Below, piece after piece: positions 51,601-64,000 of a stretch of 64,000 bases of DNA. Location: positions 2,728,001 through 2,792,000 of the forward strand of contig CP136061.1 of the NCBI GenBank assembly GCA_032622095.1. The letters run 5' to 3'. Each line of letters begins with the position of its first letter. The first letter of the stretch is position 1. Position numbers and translations under genes: made by a program. A model generated the notes under the pieces. The model was not told where the DNA came from, ran no database searches, and saw nothing but the letters and a program-made list of their open reading frames with translations. The DNA is from Siphonodentalium dalli (Eukaryota; Mollusca; Scaphopoda; Gadilida; Siphonodentaliidae).

Positions 51601-51875
51601 TGTAAGCCTCAATGTTCACTTCTGATTATGTGTTTAGTAGTAGGTCATCTGATTCAGTATGTCAGCATGCTGTTAGTAGAGACCTTTATATAAGCCTCAA
51701 TGTTCACTTCTGATTATGTGTTTAGTCGCACGGCATCTGGTTCAGTATGTCAGCATGCTGTTATTAGAGACCTTTATATAAGCCTCAATGTTCACTTCTG
51801 ATTATGTGTTTAGTCGTTGGTCATCTGATTCAGTATGTCAGCATGCTGTTATTAGAGACCTTTATATAAGCCTAA

Positions 51876-53350
51876 ATGTTCACTTCTGATTATGTGTTGG
51901 TCGTATGTCATCTGATTCAGTATGCCAGCATGCTGTTATTAGAGACCTTTATATAAGCCTCAATGTTCAATTCTGATTATGTGTTTAGTCGTTGGTCATC
52001 TGATTCAGTATGTCAGCATGCTGTTATTAGAGACCGTTATATAAGCTTCAATGTTCACTTCTGATTATGTGTTGGTCGTATGTCATCTGATTCAGTATGC
52101 CAGCATGCTGTTATTAGAGACCTTTATATAAGCCTCAATGTTCAATTCTGATTATGTGTTTAGTCGTTGGTCATCTGATTCAGTATGTCAGCATGCTGTT
52201 ATTAGAGACCGTTATATAAGCTTCAATGTTCACTTCTGATTATGTGTTGGTCGTATGTCATCTGATTCAGTATGCCAGCATGCTGTTATTAGAGACCTTT
52301 ATATAAGCCTCAATGTTCAATTCTGATTATGTGTTTAGTCGTTGGTCATCTGATTCAGTATGTCAGCATGCTGTTATTAGAGACATTTATATAAGCCTAA
52401 ATGTTCACTTCTGATTATGTGTTTAGTCGTAGGTCATCAGATTCAGTATTTCAGCATGCTGTTATTAGAGACCTTTGTATAAGCCTAAATGTTCACTTCT
52501 GATTATGTGTTAGTCGTAGGTCATCTGATTCAGTATGTCAGCATGCTGTTATTAGATACCTTTATATAAGCCTCAATGTTCAATTCTGATTATGTGTTGG
52601 TCGTATGTCATCTGATTCAGTATGCCAGCATGCTGTTATTAGAGACCTTTATATAAGCCTAAATGTTCACTTCTGATTATGTGTTTAGTAGTAGGTCATC
52701 TGATTCAGTATGTCAGCAAGCTGTTATTAGAGACCTTTATATAAGCCTCGATGTTCACTTCTGATTATGTGTTGGTCGTATGTCATCTGATTCAGTATGT
52801 CAGCATGCTGTTATTAGATACCTTTATATAAGCCTCAATGTTCAATTCTGATTATGTGTTTAGTCGTATGTCATCTGATTCAGTATGCCAGCATGCTGTT
52901 ATTAGAGACCTTTATATAAGCCTCAATGTTCAATTCTGATTATGTGTTTAGTCGTTGGTCATCTGATTCAGTATGTCAGCATGCTGTTATTAGAGACCGT
53001 TATATAAGCTTCAATGTTCACTTCTGATTATGTGTTGGTCGTATGTCATCTGATTCAGTATGCCAGCATGCTGTTATTAGAGACCTTTATATAAGCCTCA
53101 ATGTTCAATTCTGATTATGTGTTTAGTCGTTGGTCATCTGATTCAGTATGTCAGCATGCTGTTATTAGAGACCGTTATATAAGCTTCAATGTTCACTTCT
53201 GATTATGTGTTGGTCGTATGTCATCTGATTCAGTATGCCAGCATGCTGTTATTAGAGACCTTTATATAAGCCTCAATGTTCAATTCTGATTATGTGTTTA
53301 GTCGTTGGTCATCTGATTCAGTATGTCAGCATGCTGTTATTAGAGACATT
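51876..53350. repeat. Dimeric 175-bp block within the 88-bp array
   Basis: Alternating units, one with GTGTTGGTCGTATGTC and TTTATATAAGCCTCAATGTT, the next with GTTTAGTCGTTGGTC and GTTATATAAGCTTCAA, repeat with a 175-bp period (for example GTGTTGG ends at 51900, 52075 and 52250). The pattern resumes near 53030. The 87+88 sum reflects a 1-bp loss in one unit type. Confidence 0.85.
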
Positions 53351-53439
53351 TATATAAGCCTCAATGTTCACGTCTGATTATGTGTTTTAGTCGTAGGTCA
53401 TCTGATTCAGTATGCCAGCATGCTGTTATTAGAGACCTT

Positions 53440-56400
53440 TATATAAGCCCCAGTGTTCACTTCTGTTTATGTGTTTAGTCGTAGGTCATCTGATTCAGTA
53501 TGCCAGCATACTGTTATTAGAGACCTTTATATAAGCCTCAATGCTCACTTTTGATTATATGTTTAGTCGTATGTTATCTGATTCAGTATACCAGCATGTT
53601 TTTGTTAGAGACCTTTATATAAGCCTCAGTGTTCACTTCTGAGTATGTGTTTAGTCGTAGGTCATCTGATTCAGTATGCCAGCATGCTGTTATTAGATAC
53701 CTTTATATAAGCCTCAATGTTCACGTCTGATTATGTGTTTAGTCGTAGGTCATCTGATTCAGTATGCCAGCATGCTGTTATTAGATACCTTCATATAAGC
53801 CTCAATGTTCACTTCTGATTATGTGTTTAGTCGTAGGTCATCTGATTCAGTATGCCAGCATGCTGTTATTAGATACCTTTATATAAGCCTCAATGTTCAC
53901 TTCTGATTATGTGTTTAGTCGTAGGTCATCTGATTCAGTATGCCAGCACGCTGTTATTAGATACCTTTATATAAGCCTCAATGTTCACGTCTGATTATGT
54001 GTTTAGTCGTAGGTCCTCTGATTCAGTATGCCAGCATGCTGTTATTAGATACCTTTATATAAGCCTCAATGTTCACTTCTGATTATGTGTTTAGTCGTAG
54101 GTCATCTGATTCAGTATGCCAGCATGCTGTTATTAGATACCTTTATATAAGCCTCAATGTTCACGTCTGATTATGTGTTTAGTCGTAGGTCATCTGATTC
54201 AGTATGCCAGCATACTGTTATTAGAGACCTTTATGTAAGCCTCAATGTTCACTTCTGATTATGTGTTTAGTCGTAGGTCATCTGATTCAGTATGCCAGCA
54301 TGCTGTTATTAGAGACCTTTATATAAGCCTCAATGTTCACTTCTGATTTTGTGTTTAGTCGTTGGTCACCTGATTCAGTATGCCAGTATGCTGTTCTTAG
54401 AGGCGTTTACATAAGCCTCAATGTTCACTTCTGATTTTGTGTTTAGTCGTTGGTCATCTGATTCAGTATGCCAGCGTGCTGTTATTAGATACCTTTATAT
54501 AGGCCTCAATGTTCACTTCTGATTATGTGTTTAGTCGTAGATCATCTGATACAGTATGCCAGCATGCTGTTGTTAGAGACCGTTATACATGTATAAGCCT
54601 CAATGTTCACTTGTGATTATGTTTTTAGTCGTATGTCATCTGATTCAGTCTGTCAGCATGCTGTTATTAGAGACCTTTATATAAGCCTCAATGTTCACTT
54701 CTGATTATGTGTTTAGTCGTAGGTCATCTGATTCAGTATGCCAGCATACTGTTATTAGAGACCTTTATATAAGCCTCAATGTTCACTTCTAATTATGTGT
54801 TTAGTCGTAGGTCATCTGATTCAGTATGCCCGCGTGCTGTTATTATATACCTTTATATAAGCCTCAATGTTCACTTCTGATTATGTGTTTAGTCGTAGGT
54901 CATCTGATCCAGTATGCCAAGATGCTGATGTTAGAGACCTTTATATAAGCCTCAATGTTCACTTCACATTATGTGTTAAGTCGTAAGTCATCTGATTCAG
55001 TATGTCAGCATGCTGTTATTAGAGACCTTTATTTGAGCCTCACTGTTCATTTCTGATTATGTGTTTAGTCGTAGGTCATCTGATTCAGTATTCCAGCATG
55101 CTGTTGTTATAGACCGTAATACATGTATAAGCCTCAATGTTCACTTGTGATCATGTATTTAGTCGTAGGTCATCTGATTCAGTCTGACAGCATGCTGTTA
55201 TTAGAGACCTTTATATAAGCCTCAATGTTCACGTCTGATTATGTGTTTAGTCGTAGGTCATCTGATTCAGTATGTCCGCATACTGTTATTAGATACCGTT
55301 ATATAAGCCTCAATGTTCACTTCTGATTATGTGTTTTAGTCGAAGGTCAACTGATTCAGTATGTCAGTATGCTGCTATTAGAGACCGTTATACATGTATA
55401 AGCCTTAATGTTCACTTCTGATTATGTGTTTAGTCGTAGGTCAACTGATTCAGTATGCCAGCATGCTGTTATTAGATACCTTTATATACGCCTCAATGTT
55501 CACTTCTGATTATGTGTTTTAGTCGTTGGTCATCTGATTCAGTATGCCAGCCTACTGTTATTAGAGACCTTTATATAAGCCTCAATATTCACTTTTGATA
55601 ATGTGTTTAGTCGTATGTCATCTGATTCAGTATACCAGCATGCTTTTATTAGAGACCTTTATATAAGCCTCATTGTTCACTTCTGAGTATGTGTTTAGTC
55701 GTAGGTCATCTGATTCAGTATGCCAGCATGCTGTTATTAGATACCTTTATATAAGCCTCAATGTTCACTTCTGATTATGTGTTTAGTCGTAGGTCATCTG
55801 ATTCAGTATGCCAGCATGCTGTTATTAGATACCTTTATATAAGCCTCAATCTTCACGTCTGATTATGTGTTTAGTCGTAGGTCATCTGATTCAGTATGCC
55901 AGCATACTGTTATTAGAGACCTTTATATAAGCCTCAATGTTCACTTCTGATTATGTGTTTAGTCGTAGGTCATCTGATTCAGTATGCCAGCATGCTGTTA
56001 TTAGATACCTTTATATAAGCCTCAATGTTCACGTCTGATTATGTGTTTAGTCGTAGGTCATCTGATTCAGTATGCCAGCATGCTGTTATTAGATACCTTC
56101 ATATAAGCCTCAATGTTCACTTCTGATTATGTGTTTAGTCGTAGGTCATCTGATTCAGTATGCCAGCATGCTGTTATTAGATACCTTTATATAAGACTCA
56201 ATGTTCACTTCTGATTATGTGTTTAGTCGTAGGTCATCTGATTCAGTATGCCAGCATGCTGTTATTAGAGACCTTTATATAAGCCTCAATGTTCACTTCT
56301 GATTTTGTGTTTAGTCGTAGGTCATCTGATTCAGTATGCCAGCATGCTGTTATTATATACCTTTATTTGAGCCTCACTGTTCATTTCTGATTATGTGTTT

Positions 56401-59400
56401 AGTCGTAGGTCATCTGATTCAGTATGCCAGCATACTGTTATTAGAGACCTTTATATAAGCCTCAATGCTCACTTTTGATTATATGTTTAGTCATATGTCA
56501 TCTGATTCAGTATACAAGCATGCTTTTATTAGAGACCTTTATATAAGCCTCAGTGTTCACTTCTGAGTATGTGATTAGTCGTAGGTCATCTGATTCAGTA
56601 TGCCAGCATGCTGTTATTAGATACCTTTATATAAGCCTCAATGTTCACTTCTGATTATGTGTTTAGTCGTAGGTCATCTGATTCAGTATGCCAGCCTGCT
56701 GTTATTAGATACCGTTATATAAGCGGCAATGTTCACGTCTGATTATGTGTTTAGTCGTAGGTCATCTGATTCAGTATGCCAGCATGTTGTTATTATAGAC
56801 CTTTATATAAGCCTCAATGTACACTCCTGATTATGTGTTTAGTTCGTAGGTCATCTGATTCAGTATGCCAGCATGCTGTTATTAGAGACCTTTATATAAG
56901 CCTCAATGTTCACTCCTGATTATGTGTTTAGTTCGTAGGTCATCTGATTCACTATGCCAGCATAGTGTTATTAGATACCTTTATATAAGCATCAATGTTC
57001 ACTCCTGATTATGTGTTTAGTTCGTAGGTCATCTGATTCAGTATGCCAGCATGCTGTTATTAGATACCTTTATATAAGCCTCAATGTTCACGTCTGATTA
57101 TGTGTTTAGTCGTAGGTCCTCTGATTCAGTATGCCAGCATGCTGTTATTAGATACCTTTATATAAGCCTCAATGTTCACTTCTGATTATGTGTTTAGTCG
57201 TAGGTCATCTGATTCAGTATGCCAGCATGCTGTTATTAGATACCTTTATATAAGCCTCAATGTTCACGTCTGATTATGTGTTTAGTCGTAGGTCATCTGA
57301 TTCAGTATGCCAGCATACTGTTATTTGAGACCTTTATGTAAGCCTCAATGTTCACTTCTGATTATGTGTTTAGTCGTAGGTCATCTGATTCAGTATGCCA
57401 GCATGCTGTTATTAGAGACCTTTATATAAGCCTCAATGTTCACTTCTGATTTTGTGTTTAGTCGTTGGTCACCTGATTCAGTATCCCAGTATGCTGTTCT
57501 TAGAGACGTTTACATAAGCCTCAATGTTCACTTCTGATTTTGTGTTTAGTCGTTGGTCATCTGATTCAGTATGCCAGCGTGCTGTTATTAGATACCTTTA
57601 TATAGGCCTCAATGTTCACTTCTGATTATGTGTTTAGTCGTAGATCATCTGATACAGTATGCCAGCATGCTGTTGATAGAGACCGTTATACATGTATAAG
57701 CCTCAATGTTCACTTGTGATTATGTTTTTAGTCGTATGTCATCTGATTCAGTCTGTCAGCATGCTGTTATTAGAGACCTTTATATAAGCCTCAATGTTCA
57801 CTTCTGATTATGTGTTTAGTCGTAGGTCATCTGATTCAGTATGCCAGCATACTGTTATTAGAGACCTTTATATAAGCCTCAATGTTCACTTCTAATTATG
57901 TGTTTAGTCGTAGGTCATCTGATTCAGTATGCCCGCGTGCTGTTATTATATACCTTTATATAAGCCTCAATGTTCACTTCTGATTATGTGTTTAGTCGTA
58001 GGTCATCTGATCCAGTATGCCAATATGCTGATGTTAGAGACCTTTATATAAGCCTCAATGTTCACTTCACATTATGTGTTAAGTCGTAAGTCATCTGATT
58101 CAGTATGTCAGCATGCTGTTATTAGAGACCTTTATTTGAGCCTCACTGTTCATTTCTGATTATGTGTTTAGTCGTAGGTCATCTGATTCAGTATTCCAGC
58201 ATGCTGTTGTTATAGACCGTAATACATGTATAAGCCTCAATGTTCACTTGTGATCATGTATTTAGTCGTAGGTCATCTGATTCAGTCTGACAGCATGCTG
58301 TTATTAGAGACCTTTATATAAGCCTCAATGTTCACGTCTGATTATGTGTTTAGTCGTAGGTCATCTGATTCAGTATGTCCGCATACTGTTATTAGATACC
58401 GTTATATAAGCCTCAATGTTCACTTCTGATTATGTGTTTTAGTCGAAGGTCAACTGATTCAGTATGTCAGTATGCTGCTATTAGAGACCGTTATACATGT
58501 ATAAGCCTTAATGTTCACTTCTGATTATGTGTTTAGTCGTAGGTCAACTGATTCAGTATGCCAGCATGCTGTTATTAGATACCTTTATATAAGCCTCAAT
58601 GTTCACTTCTGATTATGTGTTTTAGTCGTTGGTCATCTGATTCAGTATGCCAGCCTACTGTTATTAGAGACCTTTATATAAGCCTCAATACTCACTTTTG
58701 ATTATGTGTTTAGTCGTATGTCATCTGATTCAGTATACCAGCATGCTTTTATTAGAGACCTTTATATAAGCCTCATTGTTCACTTCTGAGTATGTGTTTA
58801 GTCGTAGGTCATCTGATTAAGTATGCCAGCATGCTGTTATTAGATACCTTTATATAAGCCTCAATGTTCACGTCTGATTATGTGTTTAGTCGGAGGTCAT
58901 CTGATTCAGTATGCCAGCATGCTGTTATTAGATACCTTTATATAAGCCTCAATGTTCACGTCTGATTATGTGTTTAGTCGGAGGTCATCTGATTCAGTAT
59001 GCCAGCATGCTGTTATTAGATACCTTTATATAAGCCTCAATGTTCACGTCTGATTATGTGTTTTAGTCGTAGGTCATCTGATTCAGTATGCCAGCATGCT
59101 GTTATTAGAGACCTTTATATAAGCCCCAGTGTTCACTTCTGTTTATGTGTTTAGTCGTAGGTCATCTGATTCAGTATGCCAGCATACTGTTATTAGAGAC
59201 CTTTATATAAGCCTCAATGCTCACTTTTGATTATATGTTTAGTCGTATGTTATCTGATTCAGTATACCAGCATGTTTTTGTTAGAGACCTTTATATAAGC
59301 CTCAGTGTTCACTTCTGAGTATGTGATTAGTCGTAGGTCATCTGATTCAGTATGCCAGCATGCTGTTATTAGATACCTTTATATAAGCCTCAATGTTCAC

Positions 59401-62400
59401 TTCTGATTATGTGTTTAGTCGTAGGTCATCTGATTCAGTATGCCAGCATGCTGTTATTAGATACCTTTATATAAGCCTCAATCTTCACGTCTGATTATGT
59501 GTTTAGTCGTAGGTCATCTGATTCAGTATGCCAGCATACTGTTATTAGAGACCTTTATATAAGCCTCAATGTTCACTTCTGATTATGTGTTTAGTCGTAG
59601 GTCATCTGATTCAGTATGCCAGCATGCTGTTATTAGATACCTTTATATAAGCCTCAATGTTCACGTCTGATTATGTGTTTAGTCGTAGGTCATCTGATTC
59701 AGTATGCCAGCATGCTGTTATTAGATACCTTCATATAAGCCTCAATGTTCACTTCTGATTATGTGTTTAGTCGTAGGTCATCTGATTCAGTATGCCAGCA
59801 TGCTGTTATTAGATACCTTTATATAAGCCTCAATGTTCACTTCTGATTATGTGTTTAGTCGTAGGTCATCTGATTCAGTATGCCAGCACGCTGTTATTAG
59901 ATACCTTTATATAAGCCTCAATGTTCACGTCTGATTATGTGTTTAGTCGTAGGTCCTCTGATTCAGTATGCCAGCATGCTGTTATTAGATACCTTTATAT
60001 AAGCCTCAATGTTCACTTCTGATTATGTGTTTAGTCGTAGGTCATCTGATTCAGTATGCCAGCATGCTGTTATTAGATACCTTTATATAAGCCTCAATGT
60101 TCACGTCTGATTATGTGTTTAGTCGTAGGTCATCTGATTCAGTATGCCAGCATACTGTTATTAGAGACCTTTATGTAAGCCTCAATGTTCACTTCTGATT
60201 ATGTGTTTAGTCGTAGGTCATCTGATTCAGTATGCCAGCATGCTGTTATTAGAGACCTTTATATAAGCCTCAATGTTCACTTCTGATTTTGTGTTTAGTC
60301 GTTGGTCACCTGATTCAGTATGCCAGTATGCTGTTCTTAGAGACGTTTACATAAGCCTCAATGTTCACTTCTGATTTTGTGTTTAGTCGTTGGTCATCTG
60401 ATTCAGTATGCCAGCGTGCTGTTATTAGATACCTTTATATAGGCCTCAATGTTCACTTCTGATTATGTGTTTAGTCGTAGATCATCTGATACAGTATGCC
60501 AGCATGCTGTTGTTAGAGACCGTTATACATGTATAAGCCTCAATGTTCACTTGTGATTATGTTTTTAGTCGTATGTCATCTGATTCAGTCTGTCAGCATG
60601 CTGTTATTAGAGACCTTTATATAAGCCTCAATGTTCACTTCTGATTATGTGTTTAGTCGTAGGTCATCTGATTCAGTATGCCAGCATACTGTTATTAGAG
60701 ACCTTTATATAAGCCTCAATGTTCACTTCTAATTATGTGTTTAGTCGTAGGTCATCTGATTCAGTATGCCCGCGTGCTGTTATTATATACCTTTATATAA
60801 GCCTCAATGTTCACTTCTGATTATGTGTTTAGTCGTAGGTCATCTGATCCAGTATGCCAAGATGCTGATGTTAGAGACCTTTATATAAGCCTCAATGTTC
60901 ACTTCACATTATGTGTTAAGTCGTAAGTCATCTGATTCAGTATGTCAGCATGCTGTTATTAGAGACCTTTATTTGAGCCTCACTGTTCATTTCTGATTAT
61001 GTGTTTAGTCGTAGGTCATCTGATTCAGTATTCCAGCATGCTGTTGTTATAGACCGTAATACATGTATAAGCCTCAATGTTCACTTGTTATCATGTATTT
61101 AGTCGTAGGTCATCTGATTCAGTCTGACAGCATGCTGTTATTAGAGACCTTTATATAAGCCTCAATGTTCACGTCTGATTATGTGTTTAGTCGTAGGTCA
61201 TCTGATTCAGTATGTCCGCATACTGTTATTAGATACCGTTATATAAGCCTCAATGTTCACTTCTGATTATGTGTTTTAGTCGAAGGTCAACTGATTCAGT
61301 ATGTCAGTATGCTGCTATTAGAGACCGTTATACATGTATAAGCCTTAATGTTCACTTCTGATTATGTGTTTAGTCGTAGGTCAACTGATTCAGTATGCCA
61401 GCATGCTGTTATTAGATACCTTTATATAAGCCTCAATGTTCACTTCTGATTATGTGTTTTAGTCGTTGGTCATCTGATTCAGTATGCCAGCCTACTGTTA
61501 TTAGAGACCTTTATATAAGCCTCAATACTCACTTTTGATTATGTGTTTAGTCGTATGTCATCTGATTCAGTATACCAGCATGCTTTTATTAGAGACCTTT
61601 ATATAAGCCTCATTGTTCACTTCTGAGTATGTGTTTAGTCGTAGGTCATCTGATTCAGTATGCCAGCATGCTGTTATTAGATACCTTTATATAAGCCTCA
61701 ATGTTCACGTCTGATTATGTGTTTAGTCGGAGGTCATCTGATTCAGTATGCCAGCATGCTGTTATTAGATACCTTTATATAAGCCTCAATGTTCACGTCT
61801 GATTATGTGTTTAGTCGGAGGTCATCTGATTCAGTATGCCAGCATGCTGTTATTAGATACCTTTATATAAGCCTCAATGTTCACGTCTGATTATGTGTTT
61901 TAGTCGTAGGTCATCTGATTCAGTATGCCAGCATGCTGTTATTAGAGACCTTTATATAAGCCCCAGTGTTCACTTCTGTTTATGTGTTTAGTCGTAGGTC
62001 ATCTGATTCAGTATGCCAGCATACTGTTATTAGAGACCTTTATATAAGCCTCAATGCTCACTTTTGATTATATGTTTAGTCGTATGTTATCTGATTCAGT
62101 ATACCAGCATGTTTTTGTTAGAGACCTTTATATAAGCCTCAGTGTTCACTTCTGAGTATGTGATTAGTCGTAGGTCATCTGATTCAGTATGCCAGCATGC
62201 TGTTATTAGATACCTTTATATAAGCCTCAATGTTCACTTCTGATTATGTGTTTAGTCGTAGGTCATCTGATTCAGTATGCCAGCATGCTGTTATTAGATA
62301 CCTTTATATAAGCCTCAATCTTCACGTCTGATTATGTGTTTAGTCGTAGGTCATCTGATTCAGTATGCCAGCATACTGTTATTAGAGACCTTTATATAAG

Positions 62401-64000
62401 CCTCAATGTTCACTTCTGATTATGTGTTTAGTCGTAGGTCATCTGATTCAGTATGCCAGCATGCTGTTATTAGATACCTTTATATAAGCCTCAATGTTCA
62501 CGTCTGATTATGTGTTTAGTCGTAGGTCATCTGAATCAGTATGCCAGCATGCTGTTATTAGATACCTTCATATAAGCCTCAATGTTCACTTCTGATTATG
62601 TGTTTAGTCGTAGGTCATCTGATTCAGTATGCCAGCATGCTGTTATTAGATACCTTTATATAAGCCTCAATGTTCACTTCTGATTATGTGTTTAGTCGTA
62701 GGTCATCTGATTCAGTATGCCAGCACGCTGTTATTAGATACCTTTATATAAGCCTCAATGTTCACGTCTGATTATGTGTTTAGTCGTAGGTCCTCTGATT
62801 CAGTATGCCAGCATGCTGTTATTAGATACCTTTATATAAGCCTCAATGTTCACTTCTGATTATGTGTTTAGTCGTAGGTCATCTGATTCAGTATGCCAGC
62901 ATGCTGTTATTAGATACCTTTATATAAGCCTCAATGTTCACGTCTGATTATGTGTTTAGTCGTAGGTCATCTGATTCAGTATGCCAGCATACTGTTATTA
63001 GAGACCTTTATGTAAGCCTCAATGTTCACTTCTGATTATGTGTTTAGTCGTAGGTCATCTGATTCAGTATGCCAGCATGCTGTTATTAGAGACCTTTATA
63101 TAAGCCTCAATGTTCACTTCTGATTTTGTGTTTAGTCGTTGGTCACCTGATTCAGTATGCCAGTATGCTGTTCTTAGAGACGTTTACATAAGCCTCAATG
63201 TTCACTTCTGATTTTGTGTTTAGTCGTTGGTCATCTGATTCAGTATGCCAGCGTGCTGTTATTAGATACCTTTATATAGGCCTCAATGTTCACTTCTGAT
63301 TATGTGTTTAGTCGTAGATCATCTGATACAGTATGCCAGCATGCTGTTGTTAGAGACCGTTATACATGTATAAGCCTCAATGTTCACTTGTGATTATGTT
63401 TTTAGTCGTATGTCATCTGATTCAGTCTGTCAGCATGCTGTTATTAGAGACCTTTATATAAGCCTCAATGTTCACTTCTGAGTATGTGTTTAGTCGTAGG
63501 TCATCTGATTCAGTATGCCAGCATACTGTTATTAGAGACCTTTATATAAGCCTCAATGTTCACTTCTAATTATGTGTTTAGTCGTAGGTCATCTGATTCA
63601 GTATGCCCGCGTGCTGTTATTATATACCTTTATATAAGCCTCAATGTTCACTTCTGATTATGTGTTTAGTCGTAGGTCATCTGATCCAGTATGCCAAGAT
63701 GCTGATGTTAGAGACCTTTATATAAGCCTCAATGTTCACTTCACATTATGTGTTAAGTCGTAAGTCATCTGATTCAGTATGTCAGCATGCTGTTATTAGA
63801 GACCTTTATTTGAGCCTCACTGTTCATTTCTGATTATGTGTTTAGTCGTAGGTCATCTGATTCAGTATTCCAGCATGCTGTTGTTATAGACCGTAATACA
63901 TATATAAGCCTCAATGTTCACTTGTGATCATGTATTTAGTCGTAGGTCATCTGATTCAGTCTGACAGCATGCTGTTATTAGAGACCTTTATATAAGCCTC
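53440..64000. repeat. 2.84-kb higher-order repeat, four tandem copies
   Basis: The rare variant CGCGTGCTGTTATTATATAC starts at 54831, 57934, 60771 and 63608. The last two steps are exactly 2,837 bp and the first is 3,103 bp. A second marker, AGCCCCAGTGTTCAC, lies at 53446, 59122 and 61959 (steps 5,676 and 2,837). In the first copy the two markers are 1,385 bp apart; in the last two copies they are 1,649 bp apart. The 264-bp difference is three units. The copies at 59122-61958 and from 61959 onward look almost identical, with only scattered single-base differences. Confidence 0.92.

Larger units (their letters stand above)
25986..64000. repeat. 88-bp satellite array, main block
   Basis: About 430 tandem 88-bp units continue past the window end. 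Each unit holds three short palindromic motifs: TTATATAA, CTGATTCAG and CAGCATGCTG. Length variants include a 3-bp gain (GATTATTATGTG), a 6-bp gain giving GTTATACATGTATAAGCC, a 1-bp loss in GTGTTGGTCG or GTGTTAGTCG, and truncated units near 26632, 44591, 45060, 47592 and 48066. Plus-strand open frames of 60-107 codons scattered through it are repeat products: 88 leaves remainder 1 on division by 3, so all frames are read in turn and stops differ only by mutation. Confidence 0.98.

Noticed and set aside
25986-64000. CRISPR-like array
   Set aside because: Units are continuous 88-bp repeats with no unique spacers, and the genome context is eukaryotic.

Overview
This looks like a metazoan nuclear genome, dominated by satellite DNA and poor in genes. 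It has intron-style splice signals, a scavenger-receptor cysteine-rich (SRCR) domain in its own phase 1-1 exon, a SINE with a tRNA-like head and a TTGA-type tail, a short-TIR DNA transposon remnant, and long tandem arrays. A marine invertebrate, most likely a bivalve mollusc, fits best, but that is inference. No operon, bacterial gene, CRISPR array, rRNA or functional tRNA gene was seen.

Layout. 1-3727: a 43-bp satellite broken by a 245-bp spacer that occurs twice, 3,367 bp apart. 3728-4737: unique non-coding DNA. 4738-6611: a 61-bp minisatellite split by a 1,255-bp PIF/Harbinger-like non-autonomous transposon with 58-bp terminal inverted repeats and a TAA target duplication. 6681-6980: the SRCR exon, the only confident coding sequence. 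7170-9500: decayed repeats, a segmental duplication, a 130-bp array and the SINE. 9500-11190: mostly unique DNA. 11191-13840: exactly 53 units of a 50-bp satellite, most of them carrying CACGTG. 13841-16920: unique DNA with several perfect short inverted repeats. 16921-18178: about 14 units of an 88-bp satellite. 18179-25985: 7.8 kb of non-satellite DNA with small minisatellites, a cluster of TTGCGCTTAAGCGCAA-type palindromes, a possible minus-strand terminal exon and a hairpin-dense segment at its right edge. 25986-64000: the 88-bp satellite again in the same orientation, about 430 units, running off the window.

The 88-bp array is layered. Its left part is diverged. Toward the right it shows multi-unit duplications, then a dimeric 175-bp block, and finally a near-identical 2,837-bp higher-order repeat. 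This suggests recent local amplification. The many short open frames inside the 43-bp and 88-bp arrays arise because both unit lengths leave remainder 1 when divided by 3, so the frame rotates. They are not genes.

The leads most worth following are the palindrome cluster at 23.1-23.6 kb, which includes a perfect copy with paired compensatory changes; the hairpin-rich segment at 25.67-25.90 kb next to the satellite; the indel-free 50-bp E-box array; the two-ended 245-bp spacer of the 43-bp array; and the 88-bp array with its 7.8-kb interruption.
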